Shown piece by piece: positions 5,935 through 12,394 of a stretch of DNA of 12,394 nt. Origin of the DNA: CAYGBW01 sp964348185 (lineage in GTDB: Bacteria > Desulfobacterota > BSN033 > WVXP01); NCBI GenBank assembly GCA_964348185.1, contig CAYGBW010000107.1, positions 1-12,394 of the forward strand. The letters run 5' to 3'. A program made the translations under genes and the position numbers. The notes under the pieces were generated by a model. The model ran no database searches. It was not told where the DNA came from and saw only the letters and a list, made by a program, of their open reading frames with translations. Position 1 is the first letter of the stretch. The number at the start of each line of letters is the position of its first letter.

Positions 5935-7104
5935 TCAGAGCGTCAGCCTGTGGCATTCGGCCTGATCTGTGATCCGGTCAACCAGGGATTTTATGTCCAG
6001 TTCTTTCTCCACCTCCCTCAATTCCCTGGGGGTAGACCGCGTGTACGGCTGCTTTGGCATCAGAAACGTGCAGCAATCATCATGGGGCTGAATGGAGATG
6101 ACATAGGTATTTATCGCCCGGGCCAAATCGATGATCTCCCTCTTGTCCAATCCAATCAAGGGACGGATCACCGAAAGATCGACCGCATGATCCACGGTAG
6201 CCAGATTGGAGAGGGTCTGGGAAGAAACCTGACCCAGGCTGTCTCCCGTTACGAGGGCTCTCGCTTTTTCTCGACGGGCAATCGCTTCAGCAACCCGGAG
6301 CATGAAGCGCCGATAGAGGAGGATGCGATAGGGGGCCGGCGTGCTGGTAGCGATCTGTTTTTGTAACTCGGCAAAGGGCAGGAAATAGATTTTTGACGAC
6401 TGACGGGAACGACTCAATTCTTGGGCAATCTCCATAACCTTGCGCTGGGAGGCTCGATTGGTAAAAGGGAAACTATGAAAATGGATGAAGATGACCCCAC
6501 ACCCCCTTTTCATCATCAGGTAAATCGCCACCGGGGAATCGATCCCACCCGAGATGAGCCCGACAACCCTTCCGCTCACCCCGACAGGCAAGCCGCCAGG
6601 CCCTGGCATTCTCTCGAAGAAAAAGAGGACCCGGTCATGGAGCCATTCCACGGAGATACGGAGGTCGGGATCGGTCAGGTCCACCCCCTTCCCGGTCTCT
6701 TCCTTGACAAAACCGCCCAGCTCCCTGTTGATTTCTGGGGAAGTGAGGGGAAACGTCTTATCGCTTCGCTTCGTGTCAATGGCAAAGGAGTCGTACCCTT
6801 TCCGGGGAAGCTGCTCCTTCAGCTGTTCTTTCAACACACCCAGATCGCAGGGGCTTTCGAATGTCCGGGCGAAGTATGAAATCCCGAAGACCCGTCCCAT
6901 CCGCTCCGCCGCGAGGTCCCAAGGGCATCTCGCCTTCAGGCTTACCAAGAGTCTGCCGTAGAGCCTCTGTGTGTCCACCGGCCCGAGCTCCCCAAGGGCT
7001 TGCCTGATGTTTCTCATCAACCGCTGCTCAAAACGAGGCCTGTTTCTCCCCTTGAGAGCGATTTCATCATAGTGGACCAGGAGGTCGATCCGGTTTCGTT
7101 CCAT
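5935..7104 (-). CDS. thiI: tRNA 4-thiouridine sulfurtransferase ThiI, short form without rhodanese domain
   Basis: A 389-residue cytoplasmic enzyme. It adenylates uridine 8 of tRNA and installs sulfur, and in many bacteria it also supplies sulfur for thiamin. The N-terminal ferredoxin-like part has YDEIALKGRNR (12-22), a family hallmark. The THUMP domain covers about 60-165. The PP-loop ATPase motif is SGGIDSPVA (185-193). FHSFPFT (209-215), VTGDSLGQVSSQTL (285-298) and PHDDCCTFLMPKQP (340-353) are the other family blocks. Cys344/Cys345 occupy the position of the conserved catalytic-domain cysteine. The protein ends soon after, so it lacks the C-terminal rhodanese domain of enterobacterial ThiI, as Bacillus ThiI does. 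No cysteine desulfurase gene lies nearby. The ribosome binding site is weak (GGGTGTG). A promoter candidate lies at 7137-7166. Confidence 0.95.
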   Translation of the reverse strand: MERNRIDLLVHYDEIALKGRNRPRFEQRLMRNIRQALGELGPVDTQRLYGRLLVSLKARCPWDLAAERMGRVFGISYFARTFESPCDLGVLKEQLKEQLPRKGYDSFAIDTKRSDKTFPLTSPEINRELGGFVKEETGKGVDLTDPDLRISVEWLHDRVLFFFERMPGPGGLPVGVSGRVVGLISGGIDSPVAIYLMMKRGCGVIFIHFHSFPFTNRASQRKVMEIAQELSRSRQSSKIYFLPFAELQKQIATSTPAPYRILLYRRFMLRVAEAIARREKARALVTGDSLGQVSSQTLSNLATVDHAVDLSVIRPLIGLDKREIIDLARAINTYVISIQPHDDCCTFLMPKQPYTRSTPRELREVEKELDIKSLVDRITDQAECHRLTL

Positions 7105-7136
7105 CAGGACACACCCAGTTCAGGGAATTCTCTCTC

Positions 7137-7166
7137 ATTATTGCCACATTTTGGTAAGCCTTGCAA
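7137..7166 (-). promoter_or_regulatory. Candidate sigma-70-type promoter for thiI
   Basis: On the minus strand TTGCAA (7166-7161), an 18-bp spacer and AATAAT (7142-7137) match the -35 box in four and the -10 box in five of six positions. The -10 box lies 32 bp before the thiI start codon. This is pattern matching only. Confidence 0.4.
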
Positions 7167-7267
7167 TGACTTCAGGATCCTCCAATCCTATTTCTGCAAT
7201 TTAACGCAGCGGCGAATGATCTGGGAGGATTCCCTGTCAGCGAAAAATCTGGGGCTACCTCAGCCAG

Positions 7268-7304
7268 AAATCATTTGATTTTTAGAGATGCCTGCGGTTA
7301 GAAT
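7268..7304 (+). promoter_or_regulatory. Candidate promoter with overlapping palindrome for the 7371-10975 gene pair
   Basis: TTGATT (7275-7280), an 18-bp spacer and TAGAAT (7299-7304) resemble a sigma-70 promoter (four and five of six matches). The palindrome AAATCA-TT-TGATTT (7268-7281) covers the -35 box, where a repressor could act. A TCCC-TTTTC-GGGA hairpin (about 7312-7324) would lie in the leader. The region is AT-rich, so chance matches are possible. Confidence 0.35.
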
Positions 7305-7370
7305 AGGAGCATCCCTTTTCGGGAAGACCTGGTAAAGCATGTCTGGTCCTATTCGAGAAAGGAGCCATTG

Positions 7371-7724
7371 ATGAGAAAGGTCTTGCCATGGGCTTTTGCC
7401 GTCTCCATTCTCCTCGTCCATACCTCTGCCAGGGCCATGGGTGAGAAGAAATCCGTTCCCCCCCGGGAAGACAAGGTCACGTATGCTGAGATTGTCCCGG
7501 ATCGCCCCCAGCTGAAACAGATGGTCCACGAAAATGGCTTCAACAGCCTGAGCGGCAAGGAGCAATGGGAACTGATCTCCATGGTCGACAGGTACACTTT
7601 TTTCCTCAATGAGGGAGAGTACTACGCCGGAGAGGATCCAATCCAGTCTATCCTCTATCTCAAAAAAGCTGAATCCGTCAGGGCAGCGATCAGGACCCGA
7701 TTCGGACATGTTTTGAAAGAATGA
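7371..7724 (+). CDS. Small exported protein of unknown function
   Basis: A 117-residue protein that I do not recognise. The N-terminus MRKVLPWAFAVSILLVHTSARA is a typical signal peptide (shown here in two parts: the basic MRK, then a hydrophobic core ending SARA), so the mature part of about 95 residues is probably periplasmic. It is mixed charged and helical, with an aromatic MVDRYTFFLNEGEYYAG segment and a YLKKAESVRAAIRTRFG helix. It has no cysteine, so no disulfide and no lipoprotein box. ATG 7371 is chosen because AAAGGAG lies six bases upstream. A TTG at 7368 is possible. It is followed after 44 bp by the large transporter/HEAT/cNMP gene on the same strand, and the two are probably co-transcribed. 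It might be a periplasmic partner of that membrane protein, but this rests only on position. Confidence 0.75.
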   Translation: MRKVLPWAFAVSILLVHTSARAMGEKKSVPPREDKVTYAEIVPDRPQLKQMVHENGFNSLSGKEQWELISMVDRYTFFLNEGEYYAGEDPIQSILYLKKAESVRAAIRTRFGHVLKE

Positions 7725-7768
7725 TCAGGCCCTTGCCCATCTCTGACCCATGAGGATCAGGTCGATCG

Positions 7769-10700
7769 ATGAAAATTCTCTCAAATATCCTCCACAGGGT
7801 GTTTGATATCCAGCCCGATGAGACCAGGGCTTTCGGCTGGACGAGTGGATTGATGTTTCTCATCCTCTTCAGCGAAATCCTCTTTGCAAACTTCGCCGAT
7901 ACGGCCTTTATCAAGCGATTCGGGGTCGAGTACCTCCCGGAGATGTTTCTCATCGATGCGGTCATCGTCTTCTTTGCCATGGACCTCATTCGGGGATTGG
8001 TAGGAAAATACGCCGCTACGACCATTTTGACTCGAATCTTCGTGATCTTTGCCCTCACAGAGGTCCTCTGTCGCTTCTTGATCTTCCTCGACATTTCCCT
8101 GCTCTACCCGGCCATGTATATTCTGAGGCAGCAATTCAATGGCGTGATGCTCGTCATCTTCTGGAACATCTGCAACGACATCTTCGACACCCGTCAGTCC
8201 AAAAGACTCTTCTCCCTGATCACGGCGGGGGGGGTTCTCGGGCGCATTCTGGGAAGTCTATCGACCGGTGTTTTGGCCCAGGTGACGGGTCTTGACAATT
8301 TTCTTTTGATCTCTGCCGGGATGCTCCTTTTAGGGGCAGTGGCCAGCCGCCGGATCGGACAGCTCTTTCCTCCCCCGATTACCGCCTCGAGGACTGAGGT
8401 TTCAGACAAAAAGGGCTGGTCTTCGCCCATCGCCGGGATCAAAGAGATGACCCTTCTGGCCAAGGGATCTCTCCTTTTCGTGCTTCTCGCTGCTGTCAGG
8501 GTCCTGCCGAACATGGTGGGTCCCATGTTCGATTTCCAGTACAGCGTTATCCTCGATCGCAGCTTCGACTCAGAAGGGGGGCTGATTCAATTCTATGCGG
8601 CCATCAGGGGAGCCTTGAATGTTATCGCCTTTGTCGTTCTCATGTTTGTTGGGAAAGTCTACACCCGGGTCGGGATCCCCAATGCCTTACTCTTTCGTCC
8701 AGGGAACTACTTCCTCGTCTTTTCCCTCCTCCTGTTTCGATTTGACATTCTCATCGGGATCTATGCGAGGATAAGTATCAGCGTCCTCACAACGACCCTG
8801 CACAATCCTGCCAATAACATCATCATCAACCTTTTCCCAGATGAATTCAGGGCCAAAGTTCGTCCCATTCTCCAGGTCGCGGCACGGGCGGGAAGCCTCG
8901 TGGGATCCCTGATTCTGTTGGGGCTTAAGGGCTTCATCCATGCCAGATTCTTCTCCATCTTTGGCCTCTTTTTCGTGGGCACCTGGATCCTTGTAACCCT
9001 GCGGTTGAGAAGAAACTACTCCTCCTTTCTACTGGAAACCCTCTTGGAAAAACAGGTCGATCTCAGGGAGCTCGAAGAGGTGGATCTAAGCGTTCTGGTT
9101 CAGGATAAGAAGACGCTCAACCGGCTCCTCGAGGGGCTCCGCGAGGAGACGGGCTCTGCCGCCACGCTGTGCGCCCGTATTCTGTCCGAGGCCCAGTATC
9201 CCGAACTCGGTGACGCGATTCTCTCGGTTCTCCCGGAAAAGGACCTGCCCCTTCAGGTCGATCTTCTCGATCTGCTGGGACCTGAGAATGCCCGTCCTGT
9301 GGTGCCGGCCCTCGTTGAGATGGCCGACACAGCCCCTCGCAGCCTTCTGCCCCATCTGGTCAGGACGGTTGGACGACTCGCCCCCAGGGAGAATATCGAC
9401 TTCCTCACTCGAACATGTGAGGTGGACGAGAAAGCCGTCCAGGCAGAGGCCCTCGTCGGACTCTATCACACCGGGATGGGCGAAAAGGGGTATCCCGTGC
9501 TTTCAGCTTGGTTGGAAAGCCGTGATCCCGAAGACCTTCTCCTGGCGATCACGACGGTGGCCAGAGCAGGGGAGGAAAAACTCGAGAAGCGCCTCTATGC
9601 CATTCTAGACAGGGAAACAGATCCGAGGATAAGGGCCCGAACCCTTGAGACCCTTGGCATTCTGAAGACGGCCGAAAGGAACGAGCGGATCATGCCATGG
9701 CTTCAAGACCCGAGTCACGAGGTGAGACGGGCAGCTGTCTCGGCGCTGGCTCTCGATGACGAAAAAGCCGTGGGACGGGCCGTTGAGATGCTTGGAGATG
9801 AATCGACCGATGTAAGGGCGGCGGCCTTCAAAAGAATCAGCGAGGTCGATAAGCGAGCTGTTCCCTCCCTTCTGAAGGCCCTCCATTCCCCCAAGAGGGT
9901 ACTCAAGGACGGTATCCTTCGCCTCCTGGAGAGGCTTGAGGTCAAGGATGTCGAGTTTTCCGAATTCATCACCGGAGAAGTCCGCTCGGCCTACCAAAAC
10001 ATCTTTACAGCCCAGCAGCTCAAGGCCCTCGGAGAGACGCCTGCTCTCGGGCTCTTGATCCAGCATCTGGGAGACAAGAACGACGATTCGGTCTTTACCG
10101 TTTTTCGGATTCTGGAAGTCCAGGGCGGGGGCAGCCAGATGCGGACCATTTACCGGGGATTGAAGGCGGTGGCCAGGGAAAAGGCGAATGCCCTGGAGGC
10201 ACTGGAAAGTACGCTCCACCCTGCCCTTTCCCGCGTCTTGGTTCCCCTTTTGGACGACATCCCCCCTGAAGAAAAGCTCAAGGTCGCCGTGAAACAGTTT
10301 GGTGTCGACGAGGACAGACCGTCCGGTCCATCAGCCGTCCTGGCCAGCCTTCTGGACAGTGACGATCCCATCACCCAGATGTGCGCCCTCTCGATCATTG
10401 GAGAGGGACAAATGTCGGATTTTTCAGACAAACTCGAAGCCTGTCAGGATCATCCAGACCCGGCCGTTCGGGAAACGGTGAGACAGGCCCTGGAAAGACT
10501 AGGAGTCATCGATCATACGGGAGGGGGAGAGCCCATGCTTTCAACCATGGACAAAATGATTCACCTCAAAAAGATCTATATCTTTTCCGACCTTCAGGTC
10601 AGAGAACTGGCTGCCATCAGTTCGGTTGCAGTGGAAAGGGACTACCCCAAGGACGAGGTTGTGGTCAGGGAAGATGAGCCCGGGGACACGATGTTTCTGA

Positions 10701-10975
10701 TCGTTTCCGGAGAGGTTTCTGTGATTCGGAACCATGGAACCGAGCAGGAAACCCTCATCGCCACGATCAGTGAAGACGACTACTTTGGTGAGATGGCCCT
10801 CTTTGAAGACAAACCCAGATCGGCCACGGTCAAGACCAATACCGACGCGAAGCTCCTGGTTCTTGGAAAACTCGAATTCGAGGAGATCATGAGGGAGTTC
10901 CCTCAGATTTCCATCAACATCTGCAGCGTCTTCAGCCAGCGTATCCGGGACTTACAGAAAAAATTCCTGAGTTGA
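7769..10975 (+). CDS. Nucleotide-transporter-like membrane protein fused to HEAT repeats and a cyclic-nucleotide-binding domain
   Basis: A 1068-residue protein in three parts. Residues about 22-412 hold roughly a dozen hydrophobic segments like the NTT/Npt (ATP:ADP antiporter-related, MFS-like) family, with family-style loops at 140-158 (DTRQSKRLFSLITAGGVLG) and 358-380 (DEFRAKVRPILQVAARAGS). Residues about 445-915 form a series of HEAT-type helical repeats, for example DPSHEVRRAAVSALALDDEKA and DESTDVRAAAFKRISEVD (each shown in part). Residues about 929-1065 are a cNMP-binding domain with phosphate-binding cassette FGEMAL (1006-1011) and PRSATV (1016-1021), so the glutamate and arginine that grip the cyclic nucleotide are present. 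HEAT and cNMP parts should be cytoplasmic. Transport substrate and ligand are not known, and it may be a sensor rather than a carrier. The ribosome binding site is weak (GAGG about 13 bases upstream). Confidence 0.85.
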   Translation: MKILSNILHRVFDIQPDETRAFGWTSGLMFLILFSEILFANFADTAFIKRFGVEYLPEMFLIDAVIVFFAMDLIRGLVGKYAATTILTRIFVIFALTEVLCRFLIFLDISLLYPAMYILRQQFNGVMLVIFWNICNDIFDTRQSKRLFSLITAGGVLGRILGSLSTGVLAQVTGLDNFLLISAGMLLLGAVASRRIGQLFPPPITASRTEVSDKKGWSSPIAGIKEMTLLAKGSLLFVLLAAVRVLPNMVGPMFDFQYSVILDRSFDSEGGLIQFYAAIRGALNVIAFVVLMFVGKVYTRVGIPNALLFRPGNYFLVFSLLLFRFDILIGIYARISISVLTTTLHNPANNIIINLFPDEFRAKVRPILQVAARAGSLVGSLILLGLKGFIHARFFSIFGLFFVGTWILVTLRLRRNYSSFLLETLLEKQVDLRELEEVDLSVLVQDKKTLNRLLEGLREETGSAATLCARILSEAQYPELGDAILSVLPEKDLPLQVDLLDLLGPENARPVVPALVEMADTAPRSLLPHLVRTVGRLAPRENIDFLTRTCEVDEKAVQAEALVGLYHTGMGEKGYPVLSAWLESRDPEDLLLAITTVARAGEEKLEKRLYAILDRETDPRIRARTLETLGILKTAERNERIMPWLQDPSHEVRRAAVSALALDDEKAVGRAVEMLGDESTDVRAAAFKRISEVDKRAVPSLLKALHSPKRVLKDGILRLLERLEVKDVEFSEFITGEVRSAYQNIFTAQQLKALGETPALGLLIQHLGDKNDDSVFTVFRILEVQGGGSQMRTIYRGLKAVAREKANALEALESTLHPALSRVLVPLLDDIPPEEKLKVAVKQFGVDEDRPSGPSAVLASLLDSDDPITQMCALSIIGEGQMSDFSDKLEACQDHPDPAVRETVRQALERLGVIDHTGGGEPMLSTMDKMIHLKKIYIFSDLQVRELAAISSVAVERDYPKDEVVVREDEPGDTMFLIVSGEVSVIRNHGTEQETLIATISEDDYFGEMALFEDKPRSATVKTNTDAKLLVLGKLEFEEIMREFPQISINICSVFSQRIRDLQKKFLS

Positions 10976-11003
10976 TCGGGGAAGCAGTCAAGGAGGCCCC
11001 CGA
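10976..11003. other. Inverted repeat in the convergent gap
   Basis: TCGGGG (10976-10981) and CCCCGA (10998-11003) form a perfect 6-bp inverted repeat around a 16-base loop. They lie in the 39 bp between the convergent stop codons of the large plus-strand gene and the glycosyltransferase. A bidirectional transcription stop would be expected here, but there is no T tract on either strand, so the role is uncertain. Confidence 0.25.
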
Positions 11004-11014
11004 GGCTTCGCGTC

Positions 11015-11779
11015 TCAGCTTCTATGAATCCCATGAAGCAATGCCATCGCGAGGGTTTTTGTCATGGCTACCACCCCTTCGCCCCTGAGTCCCATCTGAC
11101 GGGCAGCCCTCCATTGTACTGTGAAGCGCTCCCAGAATTCTCTCCTTTTTTTTGCCGTCCCCGTGATGCTTGCCGGGTGTTTTCTCCTGATCACCAGGGG
11201 TTCGCTGATGTTGGCCATCCGATGATGCCTGGCAATCCGAACCCAGAGATCATAGTCCTGCCAGATGAGCCCCTCATTATACAGCCCCACCCTGTCCAGA
11301 GCGGACTTCCGAATCATCACCGAACTGTGGATGAAGGGGTTGTCGACTGTCATAAACCTCCGGATGGCGGCATCTTCTTGAGGCAGAGGGTAGAGCCTCT
11401 TTTGGCCTGTTCTCACATCGACTTTCACGCACCAGGTCCCCACAAGTCCAACCTCGGGATGGCCATCAAGAAAGCCGACTTCCCTTTCCAGTCTCTCGGG
11501 CAGTGAAATGTCATCGCCGTCCATGCGGGCGATATACGCTCCCGAGGCACGTCTGATGCCCTGATTGAGGGCAGACGACTGTCCCTGGTTGGCCTGATGA
11601 CAAACCTTGAGGCGGGGATCCTGATACCCTCGCAGGATCGCTGGTGTTCGATCCACCGAACCGTCGTCAACGATGACAAACTCGAAATCCTGGAAGGTCT
11701 GTCGGAGAATGCTGTCTATCGCCTCGGCGACATAACGCTCCTCGTTATAGACGGACATGACCACGCTGACCCGGGGCAT
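11015..11779 (-). CDS. Family 2 glycosyltransferase (GT-A fold)
   Basis: A 254-residue protein with no clear membrane segment. It transfers a sugar from a nucleotide-sugar donor, probably for surface polysaccharide or lipopolysaccharide; acceptor and sugar are unknown. The nucleotide-binding start is VSVVMSVYNEERYVAEAIDS (4-23), followed by FVIVDDGSVDRT (34-45), ANQGQSSALNQGI (63-75), the metal-binding DGDD (87-90), and the acceptor-side WQDYDLWVRI (173-182). Relatives usually read EDYDLW at the last site, so the first acidic residue is replaced by glutamine here while the aspartates remain. Its AGGGA ribosome binding site lies across the end of the upstream phosphatase gene, whose stop codon is 3 bp before this ATG, so the two are translationally linked. 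Length is typical for a minimal GT2 enzyme. Confidence 0.9.
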   Translation of the reverse strand: MPRVSVVMSVYNEERYVAEAIDSILRQTFQDFEFVIVDDGSVDRTPAILRGYQDPRLKVCHQANQGQSSALNQGIRRASGAYIARMDGDDISLPERLEREVGFLDGHPEVGLVGTWCVKVDVRTGQKRLYPLPQEDAAIRRFMTVDNPFIHSSVMIRKSALDRVGLYNEGLIWQDYDLWVRIARHHRMANISEPLVIRRKHPASITGTAKKRREFWERFTVQWRAARQMGLRGEGVVAMTKTLAMALLHGIHRS

Positions 11780-11782
11780 GAT

Positions 11783-12394
11783 TCATCCCTTTGGAAGGTG
11801 ACTCGTATCGTTCAGTCGACAGATCCTCGATCGATCCTTCTCGATCTCCGCAATGCTTATCCCTGCAAGATCCTGGCTCAGATTCCGAAAATGCCGGGGT
11901 TTCATTCCCAGAACACCGCAGAGAATCATCAGGTTTACAAAGTAGTGCCCCACAAGGGCGACTGTCTCCCTCATGTGCCTGGCCTTAATCCGATCCAGAC
12001 AGCCTCTGACCCTCAGCGCTAGGCTGTTCAATGACTCCTGCCCGTAGAGGTCAGGGGTATTGAAGCCCTCAGGCCCCCCTGAAGCCCCCCATTCCGGGTA
12101 CGCCCGGAGGGCTTCCTCTCGTACCATTCCCTCGAGATTTCCACGGCCCCGTTCCTGGAGGTCCGGATCAAGGATCAGGGGACACCTTTGATCGTTGGAA
12201 ATCATTCTGCCCGTCTCTACGGCTCTCCTGAGAGGGCTACAGTAAACCGCCTGGAGCCTCTCTCTCTGCAAGGCTTGAACAATAGCATGCGCCTGGATAC
12301 GCCCCCATTCGCTCAGTCCGATATCCGATCTTCCGAGAATACGGCCCTCTCGGTTCCACCCCGTCTCTCCATGTCGGACCAGGATCAATCGCAT
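11783..12394 (-). CDS. Histidine phosphatase (phosphoglycerate mutase-like)
   Basis: A 203-residue member of the histidine phosphatase superfamily. The catalytic RHG motif is LVRHGETGWN (5-14), with His8 as the phospho-accepting residue. The second arginine site is CSPLRRAVETG at about 55-65. The acid residue lies in LQERGRGNLEGM, and the second histidine in ALVGHYFVNL at about 146-155. The general layout is that of the GpmB/CobC group (small-molecule phosphatases, for example alpha-ribazole phosphatase). No cobalamin gene is nearby, so I do not assign a substrate. The ATG is the last triplet of the window, so the ribosome binding site and any longer N-terminus cannot be seen. The motif begins at residue 5, as is normal, so this start is probably right. 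It is followed by a glycosyltransferase in the same transcript, suggesting a sugar phosphate as possible substrate. Confidence 0.88.
   Translation of the reverse strand: MRLILVRHGETGWNREGRILGRSDIGLSEWGRIQAHAIVQALQRERLQAVYCSPLRRAVETGRMISNDQRCPLILDPDLQERGRGNLEGMVREEALRAYPEWGASGGPEGFNTPDLYGQESLNSLALRVRGCLDRIKARHMRETVALVGHYFVNLMILCGVLGMKPRHFRNLSQDLAGISIAEIEKDRSRICRLNDTSHLPKG

Noticed and set aside
7260..7709. A 149-codon minus-strand open frame over the small exported protein gene
   Set aside because: The plus-strand gene has a signal peptide and a well-spaced AAAGGAG site. The antisense frame has neither.
9605..10219. A 204-codon minus-strand open frame inside the large plus-strand gene
   Set aside because: It is antisense to the HEAT-repeat coding region, which has regular repeats, and it shows no ribosome binding site or motif.
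9000..10500. Possible tandem DNA repeat array
   Set aside because: The repetition is at the level of HEAT protein helices. The underlying DNA copies are too diverged to be a nucleotide repeat.
1..12394. CRISPR array, insertion sequence, tRNA, rRNA or prophage signs
   Set aside because: I saw no regularly spaced direct repeats, no transposase or integrase motif, and no tRNA-like TTC-A loop with a matching acceptor stem.

Overview
The window is a 12.4 kb stretch of moderately GC-rich bacterial chromosome, with no rRNA, tRNA, insertion sequence or CRISPR array visible. The gene set suggests a Gram-negative, strictly or facultatively anaerobic bacterium. It includes a DUF4124 periplasmic protein, a PilZ/GGDEF pair, an erythrin-type di-iron protein, a TGS-domain DRG-like GTPase, a ThiI without a rhodanese domain, and a nucleotide-transporter-like/HEAT/cyclic-nucleotide fusion. 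Desulfobacterota (former Deltaproteobacteria) is my best guess. It is an inference from gene types, not from a marker gene.

Layout. From 214 to 7104 everything reads on the minus strand. In transcription order (right to left) it holds: thiI (7104-5935); a 322-bp gap with an open but start-less frame and three inverted repeats; a SAMHD1-like HD phosphohydrolase (5612-4191); a membrane-anchored TPR protein (4166-3408); a ferritin-like di-iron protein (3375-2878); a DRG-type GTPase with a TGS domain (2867-1893); a broken, degenerate GGDEF gene (about 1813-1268); a PilZ protein (1240-824); and a secreted DUF4124 protein (741-214). The series ends at an intrinsic terminator at 115-135. The HD-TPR-ferritin-GTPase genes are packed 10 to 32 bp apart with good ribosome binding sites, so they look like one operon.

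From 7371 the plus strand carries a short exported protein of unknown function, then a 1068-residue protein. That protein joins a polytopic, nucleotide-transporter-like membrane domain to a long HEAT-repeat region and a C-terminal cyclic-nucleotide-binding domain. A divergent promoter region (7105-7370) separates this pair from thiI. Beyond a convergent 39-bp gap, the minus strand resumes with a family 2 glycosyltransferase (11779-11015), preceded by a histidine phosphatase (12394-11783) whose start codon is the last base triplet of the window.

The main points of interest are the three-part transporter/HEAT/cNMP protein, a c-di-GMP synthase gene that has decayed beside a PilZ receptor that looks intact, a GTPase with an altered G3 motif (DAPA), and a possible remnant of a protein-sorting (PEP-CTERM-like) tail overlapping the HD gene start. 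I see no defence system, and nothing I would call a wholly new system with confidence.
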